Position numbers and translations under genes: made by a program. Of a stretch of DNA of 64,000 bases, positions 45,778-57,180 are shown one piece after another. The notes beneath the pieces are model-generated. The model saw only the letters and a program-made list of their open reading frames with translations. It was not told the origin of the DNA and did not search any database. This DNA comes from Cyanophora paradoxa (taxonomy: Eukaryota; Glaucocystophyceae; Cyanophorales; Cyanophoraceae). Where the stretch lies: contig QPMI01000120.1 in the NCBI GenBank assembly GCA_004431415.1, positions 1-64,000 on the forward strand, written 5' to 3'. Position 1 is the stretch's first letter, and every line of letters begins with the position of its first letter.

Positions 45778-46878
45778 CTGGCCGGCGCCTTCGATTCTCT
45801 CGCCGGCCCGTTCTCCTGGCCGGATTCCCTTCGATTTCCTCGCCGGATTTCCTTCGATTTCCACTGCCTTTTCGTGGCCGGCGCCTTCGCCTGGCCGGCG
45901 CTTCCACCGCACCTCGCCGGCACCCTCAACTTCCCGGCCGGCCCGTGGCGCCGGCCCGGCCCCCGGCGCAAGCCGAGAAGCTGGGGCGTCGACCCGAGCG
46001 CTAGCTATTTATAGCCCTCCTCGGCGTGCAGCAGCCGTACAGCTTTATCTCTCTATCCGCCCCGTATGATGATGACGACGACTAAACCCGCTTCCCAAAC
46101 CATCATTTCTTCTCCCGCCCCCGGCTCTCCCTCAAGGCATTATGCCCGTGCACCTGCAGCCGCTGAGCCCGTGCTTGAGCAACAGCGATCCTAGTACTAG
46201 TGTGAATGTGATCATGATCCATGATCCATGTGAACATGATCATGATGTGATCATTACTAGTGTGAATGTGATCATGATCCATGATCCATGTGAACATGAT
46301 CATGATGTGATCAGTACTAGTGTGGCTGTGATCATGATCCGATGATCCATGTGAAAATGAATGTGGAAGCCTAAGCCCCTGGAAGATTGAGCACCTTTCT
46401 GGCTTCGACTTCGACTTCGCATTCGGCCGCGGCCCCTCACAATATCAGGGCCCGGGCCGGGCCCCCCCGCGCGCGCCAGCATTTTCGGTTCAGGAGCTGC
46501 AGCGCTAGCTGCCGCGGTGCAGATTGTAGATGCCTATAAGCTCAAGTGGCCATTTGCAAGTTGCTCTCTCGGGATCCGTTTGCTTCTTCTAACCGTTTTC
46601 TGCCATAAATCCAACTATGTATGACATCAGGGCGATTTCGTATTTACATCTTCAAGCAGTACTATAGCTAGTCGACAGCAAGTTAAAGGCGAGGAACCAT
46701 GCCATGATGATGTGCCGCGGTGTGCCACGTGTGCTTCATTTCAGACAGCTGGCACCGTGGCACTGATCGTGATCATGAGCTGCTATGGCCGTCAGGCAAG
46801 TCAAGGTGTGGCTCTGGGGAGCCGCAGAGCGCGCTGCGGTGGGAATTCGAAGGCCGTGCTAGCTTACATGTGGCCTGC
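45719..46878. repeat. Repeat-rich intergenic region with a 60-bp tandem repeat
   Basis: 45780-45930 repeats CTGGCCGGCGCCTTCG modules that echo the coding sequence just upstream. 46195-46362 holds two full 60-bp units and a partial third, each starting TACTAGTGTGAATGTG and rich in ATCATGAT and GATC palindromes. The rest shows no supported gene. Confidence 0.75.
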
Positions 46879-47990
46879 CTACAACGGCTCGTCGGCCTCG
46901 GGATCGAATCCCGCCGCGGTCGCTGCGGGGGGCGGCGGGCCGAAGCGGCGCCGGCTCCGGTCTAACCCGCCCTGCCCCCGGATCGATGGGCCGGGGGCTG
47001 TGGCCGGAGCGGCCGGCGTCGGCGGCGGAACGGCGGCCGGAGTCGGGGGCGGCCCGGGCCGGCGCTGGCTCCAATCCGTCGGCCCTTCCTGGGCCCGAGC
47101 TGGCGGGCCGGACGGCGGCGGCGCCGGCGGCGGCGGGCGGAGGGCGGCGGGGGTACGAGTTCGCCGTGGGGCCCGAACCGCTGGGACGGGCCGGCCGAGG
47201 AGCCGGAGGCGCCGGTACCCCCCACGGGGGCGCCCGGGACGTACCCCGGCTGCGTGTACTTCGTGAGGGAGCGGCGGCGGCCGCCGGCGCCGGGGCCCGC
47301 CGGCGGGGCCGGCGCCTGAAACGAGGGCCGCCGGAGGGATGGACCCTCGCCCCCGGGCGCGGCGCCGGCGCCGGTGAGGGAGGGCCGCCGGCCGGGCCGC
47401 GGCGCGACGACGGGTACGCCCTCCTGCACCGTCTCGAGGGCCGGCGACGGGGCCGGCGCCAGAGGCGTGAAGCGGCCGGGGCCGCCGGGTACAGGCGAGA
47501 CCCGAGGCAGGGGGGAGGGAGCCGGGGCGGCCGGGGTACGGCGGGACTCGATCGAGGTGCGGGCGGAAGAGATGGAGGGCCGCCGGGGCCGCAGAATCGA
47601 GAGCGAGGGCCGCCGCGCCCCCTCCGGCCCGTACTGCCGTACCCCTCAGACGAGGCGGGTGGGGGGAGGGGAGGGCGGGGTACGCAGCGCGCACGTCGAG
47701 GGCCCAGAGGCGGGCGGCGTCGATGGGGGTACGGGGATGCCCTGGAGGGACGGGCGGCGCGGGGCGGCGAGCGAGGGCCGGGGCGCCGCCGGCGGGGCGG
47801 GCGGGGCGGTCGGGGCGCCGGCGCCGCGGGGCGGGCGGGCCGGGGCCGGGGCCGCCGGGCCGGGGCCAGGGGGCGGAGGGTGCCTTCATGCGCCAGAAGC
47901 GGGGGAACTCGGGTCGCTCCCCGGTCATCAGGTACCTGGGCAGAGGGGGGGTGGGGGGGTGGGGGCTCAGGTCAGGCGGGCAAAACTCGC
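46879..47990 (-). CDS. Probable spliced gene for a proline-rich protein with RRxS motifs
   Basis: The family is not recognised. An exon near 47935-47880 reads YLMTGERPEFPRFWRMK, unusually rich in aromatics for this region. Further exons contain repeated basophilic serine sites: ARRPSLSILRPRRPSISS (near 47615), GRRPSLTGAG (47380), LRRPSFQAP (47320) and GRRRSLTKYTQPGYVPG (47265). The last continues to APVGGTGASGSSAGPSQR. Introns with GTACCCC donors are implied by frame changes. Coordinates are the extent of supported frames; both ends are uncertain. Strong GC and proline bias means part of the apparent openness may be compositional. Confidence 0.4.
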
Positions 47991-47999
47991 TCAAATCCG

Positions 48000-48667
48000 C
48001 GGGACCCAGAGGAGGGGGTGGGGTGGGGGGTGAAGGAAGGAGGGAAGGGGGGAGGGGAGGGCGGGGGACGGCGGGCGGCGGCGGCGGCGGAGGCGGCGGA
48101 GGCAGGAAGCCGGGGGGGTCGGGCGGGCGGGCAGAACAAGCTTCAGGCTCAGTGCTGGGACGAGGGCGGCGGGAGAAGAAGAAGTCTAGGCAGTCTTGGG
48201 GGAAGGGGGGGGAGGGGGGGGGGTTACAGAGAGGGGGGGGGGAAGCCCGGCGGGGTGGGGCGAAGCGGGGTGGGCTCGGGACGCGGCCCGGCGGGGTGGG
48301 GCGAAGCGGGGTGGGGGAAGGTCATGGGGGCCCCGCGCGCACCAGACCACACACCAGATCCACACCGCGATCGCTGCGGGGGAAACGATGATCAGTCCCC
48401 GCGGGGAACATCTAGGCGGAGCGAGGTACGTAGAAAGCACGGCATCTAGGCCCCTCGCGGGCGGGCCGGGCGCGGCGTTCATCCCTAGGCCCTGTTCTTC
48501 GATGGGCGCTACGCCGAGCCGCTGGGCGGGGCGGGGCGAGGCTGTTCTCAAAAGCGCGTACCCCAGGAGTAGCCGCAGCCGCAGAAGCCGTCGAAGCAGT
48601 TGAGGCCGTACACCCCAATGAACGAGGCCGCCGTCTGAGAGGGGGGCGGGGCGGGGCGGAGACGCGA
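48000..48667. other. G-rich spacer
   Basis: Extremely G-rich plus strand (GGGGGGAGGGGGGGGGG-type tracts at 48195-48240). Two copies of CCCGGCGGGGTGGGGCGAAG lie at 48245 and 48287. No coding frame is supported. Confidence 0.5.
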
Positions 48668-48964
48668 GGCTAGGTCCGCGTCCAGCGAGAGCGACGGGTC
48701 CAGCTGGGCGTCTGTGGGACGGTCGGCGCGTGAGGACGGACCGGAAGGTGCGTGCGAAGTACGCGCCGCTCGCACATTTGCGAAAGAAGTCGGCGGCTGC
48801 GGCTTCCTTGGACTCAACGCCCTTGTACATGTTCAGCGCCTCGACCTCCGCGATGGCATCCCGCGCGCTTCGCCCGTCGATGACGCCCCGCGCGTCGCCC
48901 GCCGCGCCGACGGCCGCCTCGAGCGCCGCGCCGCCAGCCGAGCCTCCAGTGCCGCGGTGCTCAT
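48668..48964 (-). pseudogene. 5' fragment of the dynactin p24-like gene (duplicate)
   Basis: A near-identical copy of 38883-39184 holding the start (MSTAALEARLAA), the first exon and part of the second (AQLDPSLSLDADL). About five extra bases after AALEARLAA shift the frame (RRSRRPSARR instead of FEAAVGAAGDA). All exons downstream of the equivalent of 38883 are missing; homology stops at 48668. It is a dead 5' remnant of the gene at 38397-39184. Confidence 0.8.
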
Positions 48965-49307
48965 CGCCTGCTTCGCGGGTCGTGCGGCCGGTGCCCGGAA
49001 GCGAGTGTAGCGCGCTGGCACTTGCAATTGGAGAGGGCTAGCGCGCGCTGGCTGGCCTCGTTTTAGAGCCAGAGAGACCCAGGGGGGGACGAGCGCCGGG
49101 GGGAATGAGCGCTGGGGGGAGTACAGTCGTCACAGAGCCAGTCGACCTACAGAAGCGGCTCTGCGGCCAGCGGCGGCCTCCAGCTGTGCATTCCTGGCGT
49201 ACGCGGACCGTCTCGCTGCGCTGGCGCCATGGGATAGCGGCCTCGCCGCCGGATAGCGCTTCTGACGTCCGCACGCCGCGGCGCGCGCCGCAAACATCGG
49301 ACGAACA

Positions 49308-49844
49308 ATGGGTGAGCTCCAATCTTCGTCCGCATTGCTCGCGGACACCTGCGGCGTCGTCGCGCCGTCGCCGCTTTCTTCTGCTCACCGCCACTTGCGC
49401 AGGGCTCTTCACCTTCCACGCGGTGGACCTTTCCAAGGTCGACGGTGAAGCCTTAGGGACGGCCGCCATGGGGCGCGCGGCCGAGTCTATCGGCCGCGCG
49501 GCAGAGAACCTCAGCGGTTCCGTCGGCCGTGCGGCAGAGAACCTCAGCGGTTCCGTCGGCAACACCATTGCCCAATGTGCGCCCGTTCCTTCGCCTCGCA
49601 ATTCCGCATCCGATCTTCGCCGCAGACACGCCCGGGAAAATCGTACTAGGCCTCGTCCTCATCGTCACCGTTCCCATCGTTACGATCAGTGCGCCCAAGC
49701 CCCCATCCACTTCTCATGAATGCGAAATCAGACGCGCGCGCGCGCGCAGAGGTCGTCGACGCGATCATCAGCGGGGTGAAGGAGCAGAAGCACCGAGTGG
49801 CGCACGAGCACGGGGTCGTCCGCGTCCAGCGCGCCGACCAGTAG
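49308..49844 (+). CDS. Small single-pass membrane protein with 11-residue repeats, copy 2
   Basis: Intact paralogue of 39522-40089. Exons 49308-49311, 49403-49576, 49626-49688 and 49750-49844 sum to 336 nt (111 residues), with all splice sites kept. It differs from copy 1 by losing one 33-bp unit (two GRAAENLSGSV repeats instead of three). It also has Asp-to-Gly in the repeats and a few substitutions (FTFHAVDL for FAFHEVDL, VPIVTI for VPFVTI). The C-terminal exon VVDAIISGVKEQKH is unchanged in protein. Selection on the coding sequence seems likely while the neighbouring dynactin fragment decayed. Confidence 0.7.
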
Positions 49845-50165
49845 AAACTGATCATGACGAGTCGACTTCGCGCCCTACCTTCTTCAGTGGGATTCGAATT
49901 CGATGTACCTGTACAGACGCTTGCAATTGATCGACCCTTCTGCACCTGTACAGCTGCTCGCCGAGTCGCCTTCAACGGTTCGCATGCGTTTCGTGCTGCG
50001 ATGAGCGACGTGCATGCAAACTGCCATTCCAGCCGCCAGGCTGTAGCCGCCCCGGGCCCGGCCTGCCCTCGCTTCATCGCGGACCTCGCTCGCACAAAGC
50101 TACAGTCCACGCTCATGCTGCCAGGCGCCGAGGGCGGGGGCGCAGGGGGGACGGCGCAGCGGCCC

Positions 50166-50683
50166 GCAGCGGGGGCGAGGCGGGCGGCGGTGGCGGCTCG
50201 CGGGGCGGGGCGGAGGCGCGGCGGGCGGCGGCGGCGGAGGCTCGCGGGGCGGGACGGAGGCGCAGCGTGCGGCGGCGGCGACTCGCGGGGCGGGACGGAG
50301 GCGCGGCGGGCGGCGGCGGCGGCTCGCGGGGCGGGACGGAGGCGCGGCGGGCGGCGGCGGCGGCTCGCGGGGCGTGGCGGAGGCGCGGCGGGCGGCGGCG
50401 TGGCACGCGGGGCGGGACGGAGGCGCGGCGGGCGGCGGCGGCGGCTCGCGGGGCGGGACGGAGGCGCGGCGGGCGGCGGCGGCGGCTCGCCGGGCGGGGC
50501 GGGGCGAGGCGGGCGGCGGTGGCGGCTCGCGGGGCGTGGCGGAGGCGCGGCGGGCGGCGGCGGCGGCTCGCGGGGCGGGACGGAGGCGCGGCGGGCGGCG
50601 GCGGCGGCTCGCCGGGCGGGGCGGGGGCGAGGCGGGCGGCGGTGGCGGCTCGCCGGGCGGGGCGGAGGCGCGGCGGGCGGCGG
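50166..50683 (+). repeat. ~41-bp GC minisatellite (G-rich strand)
   Basis: Tandem units of about 41 bp around GGAGGCGCGGCGGGCGGC and GGCTCGCGGGGCGGGAC, starting near 50212, 50257, 50298, 50339 and 50380 and continuing with variants. It begins exactly where homology to the 38.9-40.4 kb locus ends. Long ORFs on both strands here are repeat artefacts. Confidence 0.9.
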
Positions 50684-50776
50684 GAGCGGCAGGCGCCCAA
50701 GCGATGCGAGCGCAGACGCATCGAAGAGGCGCCACGAGCCTGACAAGCAGCCGAAGACCGCCCAGCTCCTGGGAGG
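50683..50776 (-). pseudogene. Inverted fragment of the F-box gene
   Basis: Reverse complement of about 15760-15853: minus-strand reading gives VFGCLSGSWRLFDAS, identical to the F-box gene exon. It is flanked on the left by the G-rich array and on the right (50777-50848) by the same repeat in C-rich orientation. Confidence 0.85.
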
Positions 50777-50848
50777 AGGCCGGGCCTCCGCCCCGCCCCG
50801 CGAGCCGCGCCGCCGCACGCCGCCTCTCCGCCCCGCCCAGCGAGCCGC

Positions 50849-51912
50849 CGCCTTCGGTCCTTCACCGTTCGCGCGAACTACCGTACCCTCCCCGAGGCGC
50901 GCCACCCGGGCCCTCGCCTTTGCCCCTACCCCCCTTCGCCTCACCCCCCCTCCAGTTCGCTTCCACGCGGCTGGATACCCTCGAGTTGAGTACCCCCAAG
51001 TTCAGCCAGGATGGGCCCGGCCTCGGTCTCCTGCGTGACGCCGCCCTTATCGCGCGCCCCTATCCCCCCTCCCCCCTCCTTCCCTTTTCGAGCCTGCTCG
51101 CAGGGGAGCCTTCGGGATCTGACCCTGCGCGGGGGTTTCCGCGACTGGACGAGCTTCGCCTCCGCCCCAAAGGTGCCGTACTCCCCCCAGTTCCGCACCC
51201 CCCTCTGATCCCGTACCCCCCGACTCGCCGCGCATCAGCTGCTCTCGCAGCTGCGGTCCCTATCGCTCCTGAAGTGCGCGGCCCGGCCCCGGCCCTTAGA
51301 AAGTGGCGGCTCATCTTAGGGGGTACTCCGCGCAGGGCCGCGGAGCTCAATCCCGTGTGCCTGGCCCTGCTCCCTCGCTTCTCGGCCCTGGAGCGACTCT
51401 CAGTCGGCCTGTCGAGCTTCCAGTGCTTCACAGCGCTCGCGGGGGCGCTGCCCGCGGTCCCCGCGCTCCGTTCGCTCTTCCTGAGCGTCTCGACCTCCAG
51501 CCATCGCCCCGAGTCCAACCAAGCGGCGGGGCGCACCGCCGTCGCCGTCCTCCTCCGCGCCGCCAGGGCGCGCACCCCCCGTCCGTCCTCGACTAATCCG
51601 TTCCTGGGCTGATTGCTGTACCCCCAGGACACGCTGGAGGAGTACGATCGGGACCACCTCTACCCCAGCGAGGAGGAGAGCGGGGCACTGGCGGCGTGCA
51701 CGCGCCTGCGGCGGGCCTCGCTGACGCTGGCGGAGCCGGCCGAGGCCGTGGCCGCCGGGAACCTCGCCGCGCTGGCCCCGCTCGCCTCCGTCGCCGCCCG
51801 CCCCGCCCCGGCCCGGGGGGACCTGGAGCTTGTCCGGCGCTCCGGGGACGCCTCGGACTGGGGCGATCGCGACCTGCAGCCCCTCCTCGGCGCCCGCTGG
51901 CTCCTCGTGTAG
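50849..51912 (+). pseudogene. 5'-truncated copy of the F-box/LRR gene
   Basis: Direct copy of about 15849-16909, starting in the RSFTVRAN exon and keeping the later exons and introns: STRLDTLEL (50965), LRDLTLRGG (51112), LERLSVGLS (51388), LRSLFLSVS (51467), LRRASLTL (51705), LLGARWLLV and the stop. Reading frames remain open and changes are often conservative (AELVAAGNLHA to AEAVAAGNLAA). However, the F-box exon and the first leucine-rich exons are absent and the 5' end is scrambled. It could be expressed as a truncated protein; pseudogene is the safer call. Homology continues into the 3' flank to about 52090. Confidence 0.75.
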
Positions 51913-54900
51913 GCCCTGAGGGCCGCCGGGGCGCGCCTTCCGAAGTTCGATTCGGTCAATTCACTCCCCATGTACCCCTCCAGTACTTTTATTCCGTACC
52001 CCTGTGGTGAACAAGCCCCCGCATTCCCCCATTGCGCCCTCCTCCCAAATCACCACTTCTTCTCCCGCCCACCCCCTTCATGTCTGCGGCCGCCGTGCAC
52101 GCACACATATATGGTATACGTACCCCCTGCATTCGTTTTCCGGCCGCCTTGGGGGAACGAACTGCGCGGCCGGCGAGTCTGGACTCTGGACTTCGAATTT
52201 AGATCCGGTCGCACATATATATCAAAACCCATGGCCAGCAGCTGCAGTATGACGCCACGTGCACGCAGCTGCAGCGCCGCGGCGCAGCTACGAGGCTAGC
52301 TACACCTACAGTCCGACGGTCCTAGCTATATAATATGATATAGCGCTAATCATGAAGTTGAGCTAATACGTGTGCGTACGTATGCTAATGCGCTATACGC
52401 TATACGTATATATGCGTATGCTAATGAAAACTAAGTTGAGCTCGCGACTCGATCGATATCCGTATCACGTTTAATTTGCTTCATGGTCTTTAAACGCGTA
52501 TGAAAAACTGAGAATTCGTACGAGAATGTAGCTGGCAAGTTGATTCGAAAACGTCACGGCGTGGGAGGAATATCACGCAAAGAACAATTAGAAGGCTCTA
52601 AGCTCTGACTCCGTGAGCTGATCATGAAAAACAAAGGATCATGAAAAGCGGGAGGAATATCACGCAAACAACAAAAAGAAGTCTCTTATATAATTATATA
52701 TCATTGCCGAAAGTTGAAATATAAGCTCTGATCATGAAAAATGAAGGACGCGAGGCACGGAGTCCGGATCCGGGAGCCGCTGAGCCTTGTGCACGGTCCT
52801 GTCGCGTAGATGCCATGATCGGTGCCGGCGAGCCCGGCAGCGCTTGCAATTGCTCAGCGTCCGAAGCCATGGCCACCGCCACGTGCCGCAGTGCACGTGC
52901 CATGGGCGGGGCCGGATCCGATGATCCGGATCCGGAGGCGCGCACGTGGCGGGGCGGGCGCCGGCCGCGGGGCGGGCGGGCGGGCGGGGCGGGGCGGGGC
53001 GGGGCGCGCGGCGGGGCGGGGCGGGGAGAGGCGGGAAAATCCGTCGCCTGGGGAGGGGAAGTACACGTATGTGGGGGGACGACTCCGGATCCAGACTCGC
53101 GATCGGCCGCGATCGCCAGCCAACCTGGCGGGCCGGCACGGGGCGCGCGCGGGGGGCTCGAGCCCGAGGCCCCGGCCCGAGCTGGACGAGTCGGAAGGAT
53201 GCGGAGAATCCGGACCCGAGCCGGGTTGAAGGGGGTATGGCGGGTCGGTTGTGTGTGCACGAGATCCGGAGCTGATAACGAAGGAAAAAAGGGAAGAAAA
53301 GGAAAAAAAGGAGAGACGAAGGGAAAGCGCTGGGCTGCGGTGTTGCTGGGTCGCTGGCGCTGGTTCAGCGAAGGGCCCAGCTGCAGGCCAGGCCTAGAAG
53401 CTCCTGCTCGCGCTGGAGTTCGCCCCTCCCGGCGCCGGTGACGACTCAAGCTTAAGGTCAGGAGCGTGATGAACGGGCGGCGCGCGGCGCTCTGGGCGCA
53501 TCGGGGGCCCGCCGCGCGGCCCCGCGGTACCAGCGCCCGCTGCGGATATCGATCCGGAGAGGCCGATCGCGAGCGATGGTGCGAGTGCGAGGGGCGGCGG
53601 CGGCGGCCACGGGTCCCGCGAGGCTGTGGCGACGGGCGCGGGCGCGGCCGATGCCGCGGTACTCGCGATCGTGGACGGGCTGCGGCTGGCGCTAGCGCTA
53701 GCCGAGGAGGAGGCGCCGCCGGCCACGGGCTGCAGCTGGCCGCTGCCGTATGGCGGCGGATCGATATCCGGACCCGCCGGCGACGCCGAGCTCGAGATCG
53801 ATCGCGAGCCGGATCCGAGCGGGCCGATCGCGAGCTCGCGCTCGAGCTCCTCGACGTCGAGCTCGAGCTCGCCGTCCGGATCCGGATCCGGATCCGCCTC
53901 GCGATCGGGCGCGGGAGCGACTGAGGTGGCGGCCAGCAGCGGCGGCGGCTCGAGCTCCGGCTCCGTCTTCTGCGGCGGCGTTCGCGTACCGGGGCAGTGA
54001 GCGAATGCGATAAATGTGCCTAGAGAACATCTTAATCTAGATGGCTTTAAGTTTGTATAATTAGCTGCGGTGCGCAGCCTGCAGCTGGGGTGCACCTGAT
54101 CCTGCACGCGTGGCTGGCCGTGGCGCCGGCCCTGCGTCTGCCCGTAGCCGCGGCCGGCACCCTCGCCGCGACGGGGGCGCGCCGAGCGCGGACCGGACCT
54201 AGCCCTCGCGACCGGCTTCGAATCCGACCGACCGCGCTCGACATCGCGATCGCGACCTCGCGAGTGCTGCCGCGCCGCCGCCGACGCCGCCGCCGCCGCC
54301 GCCGACGCCGACGCCGGCCGCGGTCGACGCTGGCGAGCCCGCGATCGAGCACTCGCCCGCGCCGGCGCCGTCGATGTCGACGTCACTGACTGCAGCATGC
54401 GCATGGGCTCCGCATCGATATCCGCGGCCGCCGGCGCCGGCGCCGCAGCGGCACCTGTATACGTATACGTATACGTCGTGCGAGCCTGCACCTGCAACTC
54501 GCGCGCGGCGATCGATAGTTAATTGAACGTTGAAGGCGACGGCAGCGGCCGCCGGGCGCCGGCGCCGGCGCGGGCTGCACCTGCCCATGGCCCAGAAATA
54601 GATCTGGCGGGCTGGCCATGGCCACTTGCGATTGCACGCTGGGGATGTATCCAGAGCTCGAGCTGGTCGCGTGCACGCTGGGGCTGTAGTAGCCGTAGCT
54701 GGAGCTTGCGCTAGCGCTCGGGGAGGGCGACGTAGGCGGCCATGGCGCCGGATCCGGAGGCAGCGGGGGCGGGGCCCGGGGCGGCCGCGGGGGGTTAACG
54801 TTGGCGTTCCCGTCGCAGAGCGCGTGCGCATACTGCGCCAAACGCGTTTACGTCAGCGGGAAGCTTGTAATCAAGGTTGATATAAGCTTAAGCAGCTGCG

Positions 54901-56182
54901 CGTGCATGCGCAGGGTCGACGTCGGAGACATCGATCGCGATATCGATATCTATGTAATTATAACATGTACATGTCGATCTAGATTTGTGTACGTAATCGC
55001 CGGCCACATTCATATATAATTGGACGTAAAGATATATGTACATCGTACGCGTGCCGCACCTGCTTTCGGCCTGGGAAGAGAGGGCCTGCCGCGCTGGGAC
55101 CATGCAACTGGCCATATGCATATGCATGGGGATCGCGAGCGGCTGCCGCTTCCGTGGGGAGCGGCCGCCACTGCAGGTGCTCGAGCACGCGCGTGCTAAG
55201 GGTCGACGTCGGCGTCGGCGTCGACGTACGCGTCGAGGTCGAGGACGAGGTCGATCGCGAGCTCGAGGTCGCTGGCGCCGGCTGAGCGTGTACATGTGTA
55301 CATGTCCCGTCGGCCGCGGCCGCTCCACCTTGAAGATGCACATGCTGCTGATTACGATCAAGCGTGTATAACCCATGGCCAGCTGCGGCCGCGGCCGCCG
55401 GTGTCGATGCCGATATCGATGCGGACGCCGCCCTTAAGCTTGCTCCGTCCGGATGCACCATGGCCACGTGCACTGCCGTAGCATCCTGGCTGCAGCTGGT
55501 CGGTATCGATGCCACCGTTCTGGCGTCCTTCAAATGCGAGAAGCCGGGGATCCGGTGTAAGTGTGTCGGGGATCGATACCCGACCGCGGGGCGCCCTCCA
55601 AATGGGAGAAGCCGGCCCCGCCCATATGCATGCCCATCGCGATCGATGCCAGGGTCCACCTGCCGCATCGTACGCGTTACACGATAGCGAGTTTTAGTTG
55701 CAATATTAATTGGACAGATCTAGAGATAGGAGATTTAAAATCGCGCGCGGCGCCGGCGTGTCGCGTGCGAGATTAGTGTGTCTAATCGTGCGCGCGGGAC
55801 GCCCGTGCGGAGTGCAAGCTCGGCAGGGCAGGGAATGGCGAGTGTCGCTGTAGTTAGTCACCGTGATGGTAGACTGAGGGTGTACCCGTCCAACTACGGC
55901 GTACCCCGACACACGCATACAAATGACCGCGGCGCTCTAACTAGCCTAGGCGCCGTCGGCCTAGCAGCACGAAGGCTGCATACATCATCTAGAGCCCTAG
56001 CGGCTCACAATCGAGCATCCACTGTAAAGTCGGATGCGACAACTCCTCCTCTCGGATCCCGCGTCCGCGCGGGTCTACGCCCGAAGGCGAACAGAGAGAG
56101 GGCCGGGGAAGCCAGGAATTTGATCGAGCCTGAGCTCTCTATACAACGCGACCCCGGCCGCTATACACAAACGCTCGGAGCT

Positions 56183-56310
56183 ACCGGCTACTGCCGGGAA
56201 TCGAAAAAGGCTCCGAGCCACTCACGGTCGGCGTCACCGGCTACTGCCGGGAATCGAAAAGACGCCGAGCCCGTCTACGTCCGGCGACTGCCGGGAATCG
56301 AAAAAGGCTG
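56183..56310. repeat. Three copies of an ACTGCCGGGAATCGAAAA repeat
   Basis: The core recurs at about 56189, 56242 and 56287 with spacing of 53 and 45 bp; two copies carry a CCGGCT prefix and two a GGCT suffix. It lies downstream of pol in the element's orientation. Confidence 0.8.
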
Positions 56311-57048
56311 TCGCCCGGCGGGTGCCGGTACGACTCCAGCGTGTAGTGCCCAGGGGCAAGGTCCAACTTCGGGCCGGCGGCCCAGGCAAACCCGCACGAG
56401 GCGAGCGGTACGGAGACAGAAGCCGAGGGGGCCCTGCCCTCATCGCGCAGCACGTTAGCCGCAAGAGCGCACGCTGCAACAGCAACGCGGGGCGTAGCGT
56501 CGCGATGGCGCTCGATAGCCCACAGCAATATGCCCGTCCCAGCGCTTAGGGATATGCAGCCCGTCGTGCGACGCTGCCTAGGCACAAGCCGCGCTCCCAC
56601 AGCAATTGCACGGCATCGAATCGGGGGACCCCGACGGCGGTGGAGCTAGGGATCTCCAGGGCGAGGCTAGGCGCCGCCACAGGGCTCAAACCACCGTCAC
56701 TCGTGACGGCAGGTGCCCTGCCCGACCCGTGCATGCACGTCCATTGCGAGGGGGACGTGACCCTCCCAGGCGAACTGCCACCGAGCGTCCCCGGTGCAGA
56801 GCCCTGAATGGGGGAATTTTTGCGTCCCCAGTCGTCGTACCCGGAGTGGGATCCGGCGTAACGACCGCCTGCGTGTACCCCACCGGCGCAAGGCGCGCCC
56901 TGGTACACCGCCAGGTCTTACACGGAGGGGGAATGGACATCCCCTGTCGCTGTACCCGAGGCAGAACTCGGCGTCACAGCCGCCTACCGACCCTTCTGCA
57001 GACGCGAGGCGCGTCCTAGGGCTCGGCTAGGTCTTCGGAGGGCCCCAG

Positions 57049-57180
57049 CCCTGTCACCGTGCCGAGCTGTGCTCAAGGCCACCGGCCGCCCGCGGCTCAT
57101 CCAATTTGCCCGGGTCTTTACAAGGGACTCGCACCCTGTCACCGCGCCGAGCTGTGCTCAAGGCTGACGGCCGCCCGCAG
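57049..57180. repeat. Direct repeat with 85-bp spacing next to the pol 3' end
   Basis: CCCTGTCACCG(T/C)GCCGAG, then CTGTGCTCAAGG, then CGGCCGCCCGC occurs at 57049-57098 and again at 57134-57180. The copies lie about 170-300 bp downstream of the pol stop in element orientation, where a 3' untranslated region or LTR is expected. Confidence 0.8.

Noticed and set aside
46905-46925. GGGATCGAATCCC resembling a tRNA T-arm
   Set aside because: T54 is replaced by A, and no D-arm or acceptor pairing was found upstream.
49646-50944. 432-residue minus-strand frame
   Set aside because: It crosses the ~41-bp minisatellite and fragments of two unrelated duplicated loci; openness comes from the repeat.
50849-51912. 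Treating the second F-box-like copy as a full gene
   Set aside because: The F-box exon and first leucine-rich exons are absent and the 5' side is an inverted fragment plus minisatellite.
53394-54497. 367-residue minus-strand frame
   Set aside because: Low-complexity Ala/Ser/Arg/Pro with runs encoded by palindromic hexamers (GGATCC, GAGCTC); no domain or splice pattern.
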